A DNA stretch of 64,000 nt, taken from CAIYRG01 sp963747255. GTDB lineage: Bacteria > Pseudomonadota > Alphaproteobacteria > Micropepsales > Micropepsaceae. Below the pieces are notes generated by a model, which did not search any database, was not told the origin of the DNA, and saw nothing but the letters and a program-made list of their open reading frames with translations. This document shows positions 1 to 7,662 of the stretch, piece by piece; the stretch's first letter is position 1; every line of letters begins with the position of its first letter. The stretch is from the NCBI GenBank assembly GCA_963747255.1, contig CAVVEG010000017.1, positions 620,001 to 684,000 on the forward strand, given 5' to 3'. The position numbers and the translations under genes are program-made.

Positions 1-350
1 GTGTTGGTGACAAAACTCAGGGATGTATTGAACGCCAGATCTGGGGCAACTGCGGAAAAACCCTGCGGGTTGAATGGCAGAAAACCCTGCAGGCGCTGTA
101 TCGCATAGAGCGAGAGGAAGCCCGCCAAGCTGAACAGCAGCATGGCGGCCCCATATGTGATCCAATGCTGTTCTTCGCTTTCCTCTACGCCGCAAAGTCC
201 GTAAACGCCGCGCTCTAGCGGGCGCAGCAGTGGCGACAGCAGAGTGCGATCGCCATTGAACACGCGCGTCATATAGCCGCCAATGGGCTTTGTGATCGCG
301 ATAATGATCACGCTGAAAAGCGCGATCTGAATCCAGCCGTTGAGTGTCAT
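1..350 (-). CDS. kdpA: Potassium-transporting ATPase subunit KdpA (N-terminal part, runs off the window)
   Basis: KdpA is the K+-binding, channel-like subunit of the high-affinity KdpFABC pump of the inner membrane. The 116 visible residues start MTLNGWIQIA and contain KPIGGYMTRVF and the GVYGLCGV segment, all typical of the KdpA N-terminus, with hydrophobic helices at about residues 5-25 and 62-80. The gene is cut by the window edge, so its C-terminus and the following kdpB and kdpC cannot be seen. It lies 12 bases after kdpF on the same strand, as in standard kdp operons. Identity is close to certain. Confidence 0.95.
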   Translation of the reverse strand, partial: MTLNGWIQIALFSVIIIAITKPIGGYMTRVFNGDRTLLSPLLRPLERGVYGLCGVEESEEQHWITYGAAMLLFSLAGFLSLYAIQRLQGFLPFNPQGFSAVAPDLAFNTSLSFVTN

Positions 351-362
351 GGCCGATCGTCC

Positions 363-452
363 TTAAAATCTCTCGGGGCGGACAAGCGCGTAAACCAGGT
401 AAACAAGCAGTCCCGCCGTTACCAATGCGCCAAGCGTGTAATCGAAAATCAT
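363..452 (-). CDS. kdpF: KdpF, small subunit of the Kdp potassium pump
   Basis: A 29-residue single-helix protein (MIFDYTLGAL...LVRPERF). KdpF is a small lipid-like stabilising subunit of the KdpFABC complex. The short acidic start, one hydrophobic helix and the terminal RPERF are the usual KdpF pattern; the family is about 25-30 residues long. It sits immediately before kdpA on the same strand. Genes this short are often missed by automatic annotation. Position and sequence together make the call strong. Confidence 0.9.
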   Translation of the reverse strand: MIFDYTLGALVTAGLLVYLVYALVRPERF

Positions 453-462
453 CGTTGGATCC

Positions 463-546
463 TCAGAAGCGGTCGCAGGAATATTCGTAAGCAATGGCCG
501 CTACGAAAAACGCGGTCCCGGCAGCAAGCAGTATGAGATCAAGCAT
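463..546 (-). CDS. Micropeptide upstream of kdpF (27 aa, one membrane helix)
   Basis: A 27-codon ORF starting MLDLILLAAG, with one hydrophobic helix at about residues 3-20 and the charged tail YSCDRF. A GGAG ribosome site lies 6 bases before the ATG. Similar short membrane ORFs are commonly found before kdpF in alphaproteobacteria, usually as unnamed hypothetical proteins; that is from memory and was not searched. It lies 10 bases before kdpF and 21 bases after the porin gene, so it is probably co-transcribed with both. Its function is unknown; a structural part in the Kdp complex is a guess. Confidence 0.65.
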   Translation of the reverse strand: MLDLILLAAGTAFFVAAIAYEYSCDRF

Positions 547-567
547 GGGAATCTCCTTACGTCTAAC

Positions 568-1827
568 TCAGAAAAGGATGCCAATCTCGAACGCGAAGCG
601 GTTTTGCGATTTGCCGGTGCCGTTGGGGCCAAAGCCAAAACCGGCAGTCGTCGAAGTGGCAGCCACGTAGGAATATTCAGCCCGCGCAAAGTAGATATCG
701 TACTGGTAAGTCGGCGTGATGGTGAACGAGAAGGCGTTACTGCCGGGGCCGAAGAGCAGATTAGTGGAATCGGTGAGCGTGGAGCCCTTTCCGGTCGAAT
801 CGATATATTCAATACGCCCGGCCAACTTCAGATTATCGTCGAATCCGTAGCTGACCAGCAGAGCCACACCGGTCGTCGAGGCCTCATGGAGGATTCCAAT
901 CTTGGGATCGGAACCCACCGAGTTGTATTGCAGATAGGGCGAGATCACCCATTGTCCGTCACTATGCGTGTAAATGATGTTGAAAATTGAGCCATTGTTC
1001 TGCCAGTACGGGGTTGCCGTGGCCGCATAGTCGGTGTGCGCAAGGTTGCCGGCTCCCACCAGACTGATCGAATCCATCATGTCGATCGTCCATGCGGCCG
1101 AACCCGATATCCAGTTGTACCTGTTGGAATAATAACCGTCGTTCAGGGATAGCGCGAAGGCCACCGGACCGGCCGTATAGTTGACCTGCACACCGCGGCT
1201 GACTGCTGGCTCCTGATTCCACAGCAATCCGCGGAAGATATTCATGTTTTCAAAAGTGAAGGTGTATTCGTCGCCCACCAGTGTGGGAAGTTTTCCAATC
1301 TCCACCGAGAAATTTTCGGCCGGAACCAGTTTCAGAAAGCCCTGCGGCACCCAGCCATAGGTCAGGGATTCTGTCTGATGCGAATTGAGATAGGGTGTTC
1401 CGAGCGCCGGCAGCGAATAAATCCCCGCCTGCACGAAAAACTGGATAAGCCCATCCACTTTCTGGACGAAGATCTGGCCGTTGCTGATGTCGAACCGCGA
1501 CTTGCTATCCGAGCCAAAACCTGTCGCGGGCGTTTGCTGGAAGGCGAGGCCGGAAATCGCGCCATCAATGTAAATCTTGTCTCCCAGCGGCCCCAGATTA
1601 AGAGAAAACGGCATCAAAGGATAGGACAGCGGACCTGCAATGGCGGGCATCGCAATCGGAGTCGTCGGCGCAGCGGGAGGCATTGCAGCGGGCGGTGTTG
1701 TCGTCTCCTGCGCTTGAGCCACACTCGTGCAAACGAGAAGCGCCGCCGCGCCGGCAGCCATTCGCGTTCTGCCGCAGTGCAAGGCAGGAAGCAGGCCATA
1801 GTGGAATTGCCGAAATGCAGAACGCAT
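568..1827 (-). CDS. Outer-membrane beta-barrel porin (OmpL/BBP2-like)
   Basis: A 419-residue secreted protein. A positively charged stretch (RTRM) precedes an alanine-rich hydrophobic segment ending SVAQAQ, a clear Sec signal peptide with cleavage near residue 39. A Pro/Ala-rich linker follows, then alternating aromatic beta-strand segments to a C-terminal strand ending FEIGILF, whose terminal Phe is the usual outer-membrane insertion signal. GKLPTLVGDEYTF and NIFRGLLWNQEP resemble the putative beta-barrel porin-2 family. The ATG at 1827 has no strong ribosome site; an internal ATG at RTRM would leave a short signal. It lies 21 bases before the kdp micro-ORF and may be part of the same transcript, possibly letting cations cross the outer membrane. 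The porin call is firm, the substrate unknown. Confidence 0.82.
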   Translation of the reverse strand: MRSAFRQFHYGLLPALHCGRTRMAAGAAALLVCTSVAQAQETTTPPAAMPPAAPTTPIAMPAIAGPLSYPLMPFSLNLGPLGDKIYIDGAISGLAFQQTPATGFGSDSKSRFDISNGQIFVQKVDGLIQFFVQAGIYSLPALGTPYLNSHQTESLTYGWVPQGFLKLVPAENFSVEIGKLPTLVGDEYTFTFENMNIFRGLLWNQEPAVSRGVQVNYTAGPVAFALSLNDGYYSNRYNWISGSAAWTIDMMDSISLVGAGNLAHTDYAATATPYWQNNGSIFNIIYTHSDGQWVISPYLQYNSVGSDPKIGILHEASTTGVALLVSYGFDDNLKLAGRIEYIDSTGKGSTLTDSTNLLFGPGSNAFSFTITPTYQYDIYFARAEYSYVAATSTTAGFGFGPNGTGKSQNRFAFEIGILF

Positions 1828-1867
1828 ATGAAGTCTCTGAATATAGTGGTTCAATTGGTGAGTGTGA

Positions 1868-2038
1868 TTACCCGTTCGCATGAAGCTTCCTGGCCAGTCT
1901 TTTCCCATCGATGGATGCCCGCCGGACCCCGGGAGTTGTGGCGTGAACTGCACCATCTCGACCGACCAAAGCTGCCATTCGGGCGCCTCCAACGACGGCA
2001 CCAAATGCAAGCGCCAGCAGAAGAAGAACGATGAACAT
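1868..2038 (-). CDS. Small membrane-anchored protein (56 aa)
   Basis: A 56-codon ORF starting MFIVLLLLAL, with one hydrophobic helix at residues 2-22 and then a basic tail (RRASIDGKRLARKLHANG). A GGAGG ribosome site sits 6 bases before the ATG, which decides this start. It ends 40 bases before the porin gene on the same strand. About 75 bases upstream lies a TATA-rich box also found before the secDF micro-ORFs. I recognise no family. The ribosome site and the membrane pattern argue for a real gene, but its short length leaves doubt. Confidence 0.5.
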   Translation of the reverse strand: MFIVLLLLALAFGAVVGGARMAALVGRDGAVHATTPGVRRASIDGKRLARKLHANG

Positions 2039-2108
2039 CTCAGCCTCCAAAACACGCAGGAGAAATCGCCACGACAGCGTATAAATTCGAGAACTGCCCC
2101 ACTGTCGT

Positions 2109-2128
2109 TCCGTATAAGCGCCGTATAG
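2109..2128 (-). promoter_or_regulatory. TATA-rich box upstream of the 56-aa ORF and porin-kdp genes
   Basis: On the plus strand this holds TCCGTATAAG followed directly by CGCCGTATAG. A 16-base core, TATAAGCGCCGTATAG (2113-2128), recurs with one mismatch at 6802-6817, and the 10-mer TCCGTATAAG recurs exactly at 2469 and 52869. Each copy lies upstream of a minus-strand gene. It could be a promoter element for an alternative sigma factor or an operator; I cannot match it to a known consensus. Confidence 0.4.
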
Positions 2129-2206
2129 GACGATGCAGCTGATTAGGCCGCGCCAAAAAGCTATGCATTGATCTGCCGCAACCACCCCAGTCAGCAGTTC
2201 GGATGG

Positions 2207-2398
2207 TTACAGACTGCCCAATAAGATCTGGGCGATCAGGCCTATCCCGAGAGCAACGGCAAGCGTAACGGCAGTTTCGAACGAGACTTCCTGCACCGTT
2301 GGTGCTGCGTTGCTACCTGGGTCGCAGGAGAAAGGCTGGCCTTCCGGCTCCGTCGGTCCGCTCCAAATACGAACAATCTTGTGCCTGGCGTACTGCAT
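2207..2398 (-). CDS. Small protein with a C-terminal membrane helix (63 aa)
   Basis: The 63-codon ORF starts MQYARHKIVR and ends with a hydrophobic helix (TAVTLAVALGIGLIAQILLG) at about residues 43-62, giving a polar N-terminal half and a C-terminal tail anchor. A GGAG site precedes the ATG by about 8 bases. Its layout resembles the 67-aa protein at 6508-6711: a polar N-terminus followed by one C-terminal helix. It is transcribed away from the 155-aa gene at 2592. Family and function are not recognised. Confidence 0.45.
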   Translation of the reverse strand: MQYARHKIVRIWSGPTEPEGQPFSCDPGSNAAPTVQEVSFETAVTLAVALGIGLIAQILLGSL

Positions 2399-2468
2399 GG
2401 AAAACTCCGGCAGACCAGGAATTGATCGGCTGGAACGCATATAAAGTCGATACGGCAATCTGGGTATG

Positions 2469-2478
2469 TCCGTATAAG
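2469..2478 (-). promoter_or_regulatory. Repeat of the CTTATACGGA box upstream of the 63-aa ORF
   Basis: An exact copy of the 10-mer CTTATACGGA, read on the minus strand, 71 bases before the ATG at 2398. Identical copies lie upstream of the porin-kdp group (2109-2118) and the OmpA-like gene (52869-52878). Three exact copies of a 10-mer in 64 kb exceeds the chance expectation of well under one. It is probably a regulatory or promoter element. Confidence 0.35.
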
Positions 2479-2591
2479 AATCATAAGAGCGAACGTTTCA
2501 TATCGCCGGCTTTTATTTTCCCTCACCGCATCAACAATCGAATTGTTATGCGCAGATGGCCAGACTTCTCCCGCGATAATGGAGTTTGGTC

Positions 2592-3059
2592 ATGTGCGCT
2601 CGCAATTCTGCCGGGAACGTGACGTTTCAGAGCAACGGAAGCCTCGTCGATCAGTTGATTACCCTGTCTGAAGCGCGGCCGATGGACCGCATCACTGTAA
2701 CCGGACACCACACGCTCGATGTATTCCTCGGCCTCTGCCGTCGCGGTTTCCTCAACGCCGCATGCCGCACGGCCGCGGAAGGTCCGCATACGGCCGAGAA
2801 TTCACCGGACTCGCTCTGGATTGTCGGAGCCAACGCGGCGGAATTGCGCACGCTGATTGCACGATGTGCCCGCGACCTGCATAAAGGGGGCAGTCTGGCC
2901 GTGTCTTTGCATATTCCTGGGGCCGCGAACGGCGCGCTGGTGCTCGGCGAAGTACTGACGCGGTGTGGATTTGCCCCTGTGCGGCGAATGATTTTCCCGA
3001 ACCGCGTTCTGCTTCTTTGCGAAAAGCAGGCGAATGCGAACAGTGCACTGGCTGCCTAG
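2592..3059 (+). CDS. Conserved hypothetical protein, possible Rossmann-like fold (155 aa)
   Basis: The 155-residue ORF starts at an ATG with GGAG 7 bases upstream. It alternates predicted strands and helices: DRITVTGHHTLDVFLGL near residues 32-48, SLWIVGANAAELRTLIARC near 76-95, LHKGGSLAVSLHI near 98-110, and FAPVRRMIFPNRVLLLCEK at the C-terminus. The KGGSLAVSL-strand-turn pattern resembles the late part of class I methyltransferase folds, but the glycine-rich SAM-binding loop is not evident, so I do not name it a methyltransferase. It has no signal peptide or membrane segment. It ends 3 bases before the transglycosylase ORF and is probably co-transcribed with it. Confidence 0.6.
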   Translation: MCARNSAGNVTFQSNGSLVDQLITLSEARPMDRITVTGHHTLDVFLGLCRRGFLNAACRTAAEGPHTAENSPDSLWIVGANAAELRTLIARCARDLHKGGSLAVSLHIPGAANGALVLGEVLTRCGFAPVRRMIFPNRVLLLCEKQANANSALAA

Positions 3060-3062
3060 CGA

Positions 3063-3878
3063 ATGATCTCATCGCCCACGCAAGCCCCGTTCTCCGCCAT
3101 GCGCAAACCTCCTCTTCTGCTCGTCGCCGCGACGGCAGTCGTGGCGATATATGCTGCGGTCCAGGATCGTCCGCACGATTATGCGTTGCCGCCGCATCTG
3201 CCGCGATTTTCCAGGCTTCCTGTTGATGCGCAAGCCGGCATCGCTGTTCGTGACGCACCCGCGCGCGTAGTATTACCGGTTTCGATCCCGACGGAACGTC
3301 CGGCGCAGACCCACGATCTCGCAAACCCACTTGATCCAATCATAAGCGAAGCATCGCAGCGATTTGCCATCCCGGAAGAATGGATTCGTAGGGTGATCCG
3401 CATTGAATCCGGCGGACGCACCATAGCAATGGGGCAACCGCTCACATCGAGCACGGGCGCGATCGGAGTCATGCAACTGATGGCCAAAACCTATAACGAC
3501 ATGCGGCTGCGGCACGGACTGGGATCCGATCCGTCCGACGTGCGCAATAACATTCTCGCCGGTACGGCGTATCTGCGTGAAATGTACGAGAGATATGGAT
3601 ATCCCGGTCTTTTCGCGGCCTACAATGCCGGACCCGCCCGGCTGGAGAAGTATCTCAGAAGTCGGCGCACCCCTGCCCTTGGAGACAATCGCGTATCTGC
3701 AACTCGCGACTCACGACAGGCGCGAATTTCGCAATTCCGACTGACTGGGGGCTGGGGCGTTATCTGCCCGCCGGGTGATAGGTCCGTTTGCCCACCGGTG
3801 TTGCAGTTGCCTCTGCTGGCGCTGCATGCGGACGGATGCGGCCCTCGCCCAGTAACAGCAGAATTGGTGCCGCGATAA
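3063..3878 (+). CDS. Lytic transglycosylase (SLT domain), C-terminus apparently frameshifted
   Basis: This is a periplasmic peptidoglycan lytic transglycosylase. An N-terminal hydrophobic signal or anchor lies at about residues 17-33. The SLT core follows: IPEEWIRRVIRIESGGR with the catalytic Glu, then TGAIGVMQLMAKTYNDM and YNAGPARLEKYLRS. After KYLRS the frame reads unlike the family and overruns the opposite secDF gene by 119 bases. The plus-one frame instead reads GAPLPLETIAYLQLATHD and stops at 3742-3744, as expected for this family. One extra base near 3664-3670 explains both facts. The real gene is therefore probably 3063-3744, with either a consensus error or a natural frameshift. The start is uncertain, since 3063 and 3099 both lack a strong ribosome site. 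Confidence 0.85.
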   Translation: MISSPTQAPFSAMRKPPLLLVAATAVVAIYAAVQDRPHDYALPPHLPRFSRLPVDAQAGIAVRDAPARVVLPVSIPTERPAQTHDLANPLDPIISEASQRFAIPEEWIRRVIRIESGGRTIAMGQPLTSSTGAIGVMQLMAKTYNDMRLRHGLGSDPSDVRNNILAGTAYLREMYERYGYPGLFAAYNAGPARLEKYLRSRRTPALGDNRVSATRDSRQARISQFRLTGGWGVICPPGDRSVCPPVLQLPLLALHADGCGPRPVTAELVPR

Positions 3879-6321
3879 ATATCGATGACGAGGTGCCGAT
3901 CACGATTCCGGTCAGCAGGGTGAACCCAAACTGCCGAATATCACCCGTGCTCAGCAGAGCAAGTGGAAGGATCGCAAGGAACACGGTTCCGGATGTGGCA
4001 ATCGTGCGACTGAGCGTCTCGTTGATGCTGCGATCGATCAGCTCGCGGAGACTCATCCTCCGGAACAGGCGCAGATTCTCACGCACCCTGTCATAGACAA
4101 CTACCTTGTCATTGATGGAGTAGCCCATAATGGTCAGAATCGCGACAATGCTGGTGGTGTTGAACTGGAATTGCGTCAGCGCATAAAAGCCGCAGATCTT
4201 GGTGATGTCGAGCAGCAGGGTGGCGGTTGCGGCGACCCCAAACTGCCACTCGAAACGAATCCAGATGTAGATCAGCATCGCCATTAACGCGACCCCGAGG
4301 GCGGTCAGACCTGCGCTGAAAAGCTCGCCGCTGACGGTCGCACCAACAGCATCGACGCTCTCAATCATCGTGCCAGGAAATGCCGTCTGCAGAGTTGTGC
4401 GGACCGCAGTCGCCGCATTCTGGTCGGCAACGTCCCCGCCTGGCTGCCGCTCGATGCGAATTGCGACGTCCTGAGGCGTGCCAAACTGCTGCAGTTCGAC
4501 CGGCCCGAGATTGAGTTTGGCGAGTTGTCCGCGCAGCGCCTGGAAATTCGCCGCCTCCGGCATATGCGCCTGAATGGCGATGCCGCCGCGGAAATCTATG
4601 CCCAAATTAAGCCCCGGATAATAACACAGGACCAGGGACCCGATGCTCAGCACCGCCGAAGTGATCAATCCGGCGTAACGGCCTTTCATGAATGCAATTG
4701 CGGTGTCGTCCCTGACGAGCCGTGGGCCAAACAGATTGCGTTGTGCCGGATTGAGCACTCTGGGCCGGCTCCGCCGGTACCACGTGGCGATCAATAGCCG
4801 CACCAGCACAATCGAGGTGAACATCGAGGTAAGGATGCCGAGGCTGATCGTGATGGCGAAGCCGCGAACCGGCCCCGATCCCAGTCCGTAGAGGATCACC
4901 ATTTTCAGCAGCGTCGTCATATTCGCGTCGATGATCGTGGACATGGCGCGCGCGAAGCCGGTCTGGATCGCGGCCAGAGCGGTTTTGCCCTTGCGCGCTT
5001 CTTCCCGTATGCGCTCATTGATAAGCACATTGGCATCCACGGACATGCCGACAGTGAGCAGAATCCCGACGATTCCAGGCAACGTCAGGCTGGCCTGCAG
5101 CAGGGATAGCGCGCCAATCAATAATGCAAGATTCGTCATCATCCCGATCGAGGCAAAGACCCCGAACAGCCGGTAGAAATAGAGCATGAAACCGATGACA
5201 AGAACGCCGCCGATAGCGCAGGCATAAATTCCAACGCGAATCGCATCCGCGCCCAGATTTGGACCAACCGTGCGTTCCTCGATCACCTTCAATGGCGCAG
5301 GCAATGCGCCGCCCCGCAGCAGGATGGCCAGTTCATTCGCCAATTCAACGGTGAAATTGCCGCTGATCTGCCCGCTTCCACCCAGGATCGGTTCGCGAAT
5401 AACGGGAGCGGAGATCACGCGATTGTCGAGCACGATTGCAAAGGGCCGGCCGACATTGGCCTTGGTAATATCGCCGAATTCGCGCGCGCCGCGGCTGTCG
5501 AAGGCAAAATTCACCACTGGCTCGCCGCCGCGCGGGTCAAACCCGGAGCTCGCCTGAGTCAGCCGGTCGCCATCTACCGCAACACGCCGCTGCACGAGGT
5601 ATGGCGTCTGTGCGCCGTTCTTTTCGGTTTCGAAGAGAAGTTCGTCTTCGGGCGGAACGCGGCCGGGCGCCGCGTCGGCAGGATTTGCCGTCGTATCGAC
5701 AAGCCTGAAGGTCATCTTGGCCGTGGTTCCGAGCAGCCGCTTCAGGCGGTCGGGATCCTGTACTCCCGGAAGCTCAACGATGATGCGATCCGAGCCCTGG
5801 CGCTCGATGGTGGGTTCGCTGACGCCGGTTTCGTCCACGCGCCGTCTTATGATCTCGACCGACCGGGTCAGTATGTCATCTGTCCTGGCCTGTAACGCTG
5901 TCTGATTTGGATTCAGAAGCAGCGTCCCGTTCCCGTTGTCCGCAACTGTGTAGTCGGGCGATGCGCCGGTGCCTACTATGGGCTGCAGCGCATGTCTCGC
6001 GTCCGCGACGCGGTTGGAGTCGCGAATATGGATCGATACCGCACTGCCCGTGGCACGCAGATCGTCATAGGGGATGCGAGCCGCCCGCAGCGCACTTCTG
6101 ACGTTTTCAAGCGTGGTCTGCGCACGCTCCTTTTCCGCCGTTGGTATGTCGACTTGAAGCTGCAGGTAGGTCCCGCCCTTCAGGTCCAGGCCCAGATAGA
6201 TCTGTTGTCCGAACGGCAAATAACGCAGAACGCCGGGTCCCACGACATTCGGCAAGGCTGCCAGCACACCCAACAGGACGCCGAAAACAATCGCAGCGAT
6301 TTGCCAGCGTTTGTAGATCAT
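3760..6321 (-). CDS. secDF: Protein translocase subunits SecD and SecF fused (SecDF)
   Basis: The 853-residue inner-membrane protein couples the proton-motive force to the late stages of Sec-dependent export. The SecD half has an N-terminal helix, LGLDLKGGTYLQL, the P1 periplasmic domain and the helix cluster with GMSVDANVLINERIREE. The SecF half begins at about residue 550 with GLNLGIDFRGGIAIQA and contains MGYSINDKVVVYDRVREN. Most alphaproteobacteria carry separate secD and secF genes, so the fusion is worth noting. The ATG overlaps the stop of a 57-codon membrane ORF by four bases (ATGA), in the place where yajC usually lies. The gene converges with the transglycosylase gene. Confidence 0.96.
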   Translation of the reverse strand: MIYKRWQIAAIVFGVLLGVLAALPNVVGPGVLRYLPFGQQIYLGLDLKGGTYLQLQVDIPTAEKERAQTTLENVRSALRAARIPYDDLRATGSAVSIHIRDSNRVADARHALQPIVGTGASPDYTVADNGNGTLLLNPNQTALQARTDDILTRSVEIIRRRVDETGVSEPTIERQGSDRIIVELPGVQDPDRLKRLLGTTAKMTFRLVDTTANPADAAPGRVPPEDELLFETEKNGAQTPYLVQRRVAVDGDRLTQASSGFDPRGGEPVVNFAFDSRGAREFGDITKANVGRPFAIVLDNRVISAPVIREPILGGSGQISGNFTVELANELAILLRGGALPAPLKVIEERTVGPNLGADAIRVGIYACAIGGVLVIGFMLYFYRLFGVFASIGMMTNLALLIGALSLLQASLTLPGIVGILLTVGMSVDANVLINERIREEARKGKTALAAIQTGFARAMSTIIDANMTTLLKMVILYGLGSGPVRGFAITISLGILTSMFTSIVLVRLLIATWYRRSRPRVLNPAQRNLFGPRLVRDDTAIAFMKGRYAGLITSAVLSIGSLVLCYYPGLNLGIDFRGGIAIQAHMPEAANFQALRGQLAKLNLGPVELQQFGTPQDVAIRIERQPGGDVADQNAATAVRTTLQTAFPGTMIESVDAVGATVSGELFSAGLTALGVALMAMLIYIWIRFEWQFGVAATATLLLDITKICGFYALTQFQFNTTSIVAILTIMGYSINDKVVVYDRVRENLRLFRRMSLRELIDRSINETLSRTIATSGTVFLAILPLALLSTGDIRQFGFTLLTGIVIGTSSSIFIAAPILLLLGEGRIRPHAAPAEATATPVGKRTYHPAGR

Positions 6322-6491
6322 GATTCATCCTCAGGCATGTGCCGAAATGATCTTGCTTCTCGGGCGGAGGAACGGCGGGGGGCGGATGGTTGCAATCCCA
6401 ACCACGCCAACAGTAACAGAATCGCAGGACCGAATTCGATCGCCAGGCTCACCCGCTCGGCGGCGAACCAATGCAGTAAACCGCCCATCAT
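6318..6491 (-). CDS. One-helix micro-ORF coupled to secDF (57 aa)
   Basis: A 57-codon ORF starting MMGGLLHWFA, with a hydrophobic helix at about residues 20-33 (FGPAILLLLAWLGL), then a basic and proline-rich tail ending MPEDES. Its TGA overlaps the secDF ATG as ATGA, so translation is probably coupled. An AAGG site lies about 9 bases upstream. The position and one-helix layout recall YajC, which is about 90-110 residues long, but the sequence does not match the YajC core. It may be an unrelated or strongly reduced SecDF partner. The prediction rests on the overlap, ribosome site and helix only. Confidence 0.45.
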   Translation of the reverse strand: MMGGLLHWFAAERVSLAIEFGPAILLLLAWLGLQPSAPRRSSAREARSFRHMPEDES

Positions 6492-6507
6492 ACCGGTTCG
6501 CCTTGCA

Positions 6508-6711
6508 TCACTGGAGCCCGCTCCATTTGATCAGAGCACCGAAAAGCAACCCAAATCCGAGAGCCGCAGCCACGGCCCTGCCGGTGTCGAAAAGAATGGA
6601 TGACGCCGATGGCAGTCCGTCGAGCGGCGGCTGATGCGCTGCGTCCCGGTCGCTTGGCAAGAAGGATGTTTCCACCAGACCAGCTTCTTCTTCGAAAACG
6701 CGCCTGGTCAT
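6508..6711 (-). CDS. Small protein with C-terminal membrane helix, upstream of secDF (67 aa)
   Basis: The 67-codon ORF starts MTRRVFEEEA and ends with a helix at about residues 43-64 (AVAAALGFGLLFGALIKW). The polar half is acidic and proline-containing. It ends 16 bases before the 57-aa ORF and is probably on the same transcript as secDF. The ribosome site is weak (GGGCG), and a possible upstream ATG at 6723 would add four residues. Its layout resembles the 63-aa ORF at 2207-2398. No family is recognised. Confidence 0.42.
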   Translation of the reverse strand: MTRRVFEEEAGLVETSFLPSDRDAAHQPPLDGLPSASSILFDTGRAVAAALGFGLLFGALIKWSGLQ

Positions 6712-6801
6712 GCAAACGCCCATGCATCCGCAAAAAATCGCGACTCCTCGAACAACCACCGAATAGCGTAAAGAATTGAGCGTAACCCGGTACCGGATTT
6801 A

Positions 6802-6817
6802 TATAAGCGGCGTATAG
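6802..6817 (-). promoter_or_regulatory. TATAAGCGGCGTATAG box upstream of the secDF group
   Basis: This 16-base sequence matches 2113-2128 at 15 of 16 positions. It lies 91 bases before the ATG of the 67-aa ORF, a distance similar to the 75 bases in the porin-kdp case. Its AT-rich content stands out from the GC-rich surroundings. It may be a promoter or operator shared by the two transcription units. Confidence 0.4.
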
Positions 6818-6835
6818 ACGGTATGCCCCGCCAAC

Positions 6836-6870
6836 AAAAAAGCCTTGGGTGAGGGCCAAATTCCACCCAA
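6836..6870 (-). terminator. Rho-independent terminator of mlaC
   Basis: On the minus strand a TTGGGTG/CACCCAA stem with a 12-base loop is followed by GGC and six T residues. It lies 25 bases after the mlaC stop codon and ends the mlaA-mlaC transcript before the secDF group. Confidence 0.7.
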
Positions 6871-6895
6871 AGCTTCGCAGTTTCCGAAGTTGACC

Positions 6896-7579
6896 CTAGC
6901 CGAACCGGTTGTTGCGTTGGCTTTCGGCACGAACCTGATCTGCCTGGGTGCGCAGGTGGTCAGCCAGCGCGGCGACGCTACCCCCGTGCTGTTGCAGGAA
7001 TCCCGTAAAATCGGAGCGTTCCGAAAGCGCCAGCCAGATCCCTTCAAGTTCCATGTCGGTGATGATCGGCCTGCCGTCGGCGGTTTTCCGTACACGGAAT
7101 GCCACCCGTATCGGCTCCTGTCCGGCGGACGCCTGCGGGTTGACCACAATGGCGTTCACCACGACATCATCCGCGGCGCGTACAACCGATCCTGTCACCT
7201 TCAGCGTCTGGCCCGTGTATTTTCCCAACCGGGACTGATAGACGGCCACCGCATAATCCGTGAACGCCCTGTCGAACGCCTGCAGGTCCGCGGGCGAAGC
7301 GCCATTTGCGTATTGGCCGATGGTAAACATTCCAATGCGGTGAAGATCGGTGAGCGAAAGCAGAAAATCCTTGAACTGGTCCCGCCGTTGCGCACCGGAA
7401 AGCGCGCGGTTATTCAGAATCTGATAGCCGCGATCGACATTCTGCTGAACGAAGGCTTCAGCGGGATTTGCGGTCTGCGCAAAGGCCGATTGCGCTGGCA
7501 AAGCCAGAATCGCGGCCAGTGCGACAATCACAGCCGCCTGGGCCGCAAGCCCCCGCCATCGAATCAAAATTGCATACAC
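6896..7579 (-). CDS. mlaC: MlaC-family periplasmic phospholipid-binding protein
   Basis: MlaC-type proteins (Ttg2D/toluene-tolerance family) carry phospholipids across the periplasm between MlaA and the inner-membrane Mla complex. The GTG at 7579 has GGGAGG five bases upstream and gives a good signal peptide (basic RWRG, hydrophobic core, cleavage after SAFA), 227 residues in all. A TTG overlapping the mlaA stop would add 29 residues ahead of the signal and is less likely. Family segments include ANPAEAFVQQNVDRGYQIL, TDMELEGIWLALSERSDF and FLQQHGG. It follows mlaA on the same strand. A close paralog lies at 16377-17063. HpnM-like hopanoid-associated proteins belong to the same family and cannot be excluded. 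Confidence 0.87.
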   Translation of the reverse strand: MYAILIRWRGLAAQAAVIVALAAILALPAQSAFAQTANPAEAFVQQNVDRGYQILNNRALSGAQRRDQFKDFLLSLTDLHRIGMFTIGQYANGASPADLQAFDRAFTDYAVAVYQSRLGKYTGQTLKVTGSVVRAADDVVVNAIVVNPQASAGQEPIRVAFRVRKTADGRPIITDMELEGIWLALSERSDFTGFLQQHGGSVAALADHLRTQADQVRAESQRNNRFG

Positions 7580-7662
7580 GAACGCCTCCCGGGAGTTCAG
7601 TTCCAAATTGGCAAACGTGCGCCAGTTTGGCTTCGTTCCTGTGCCATGGTGCACGCCACCAT

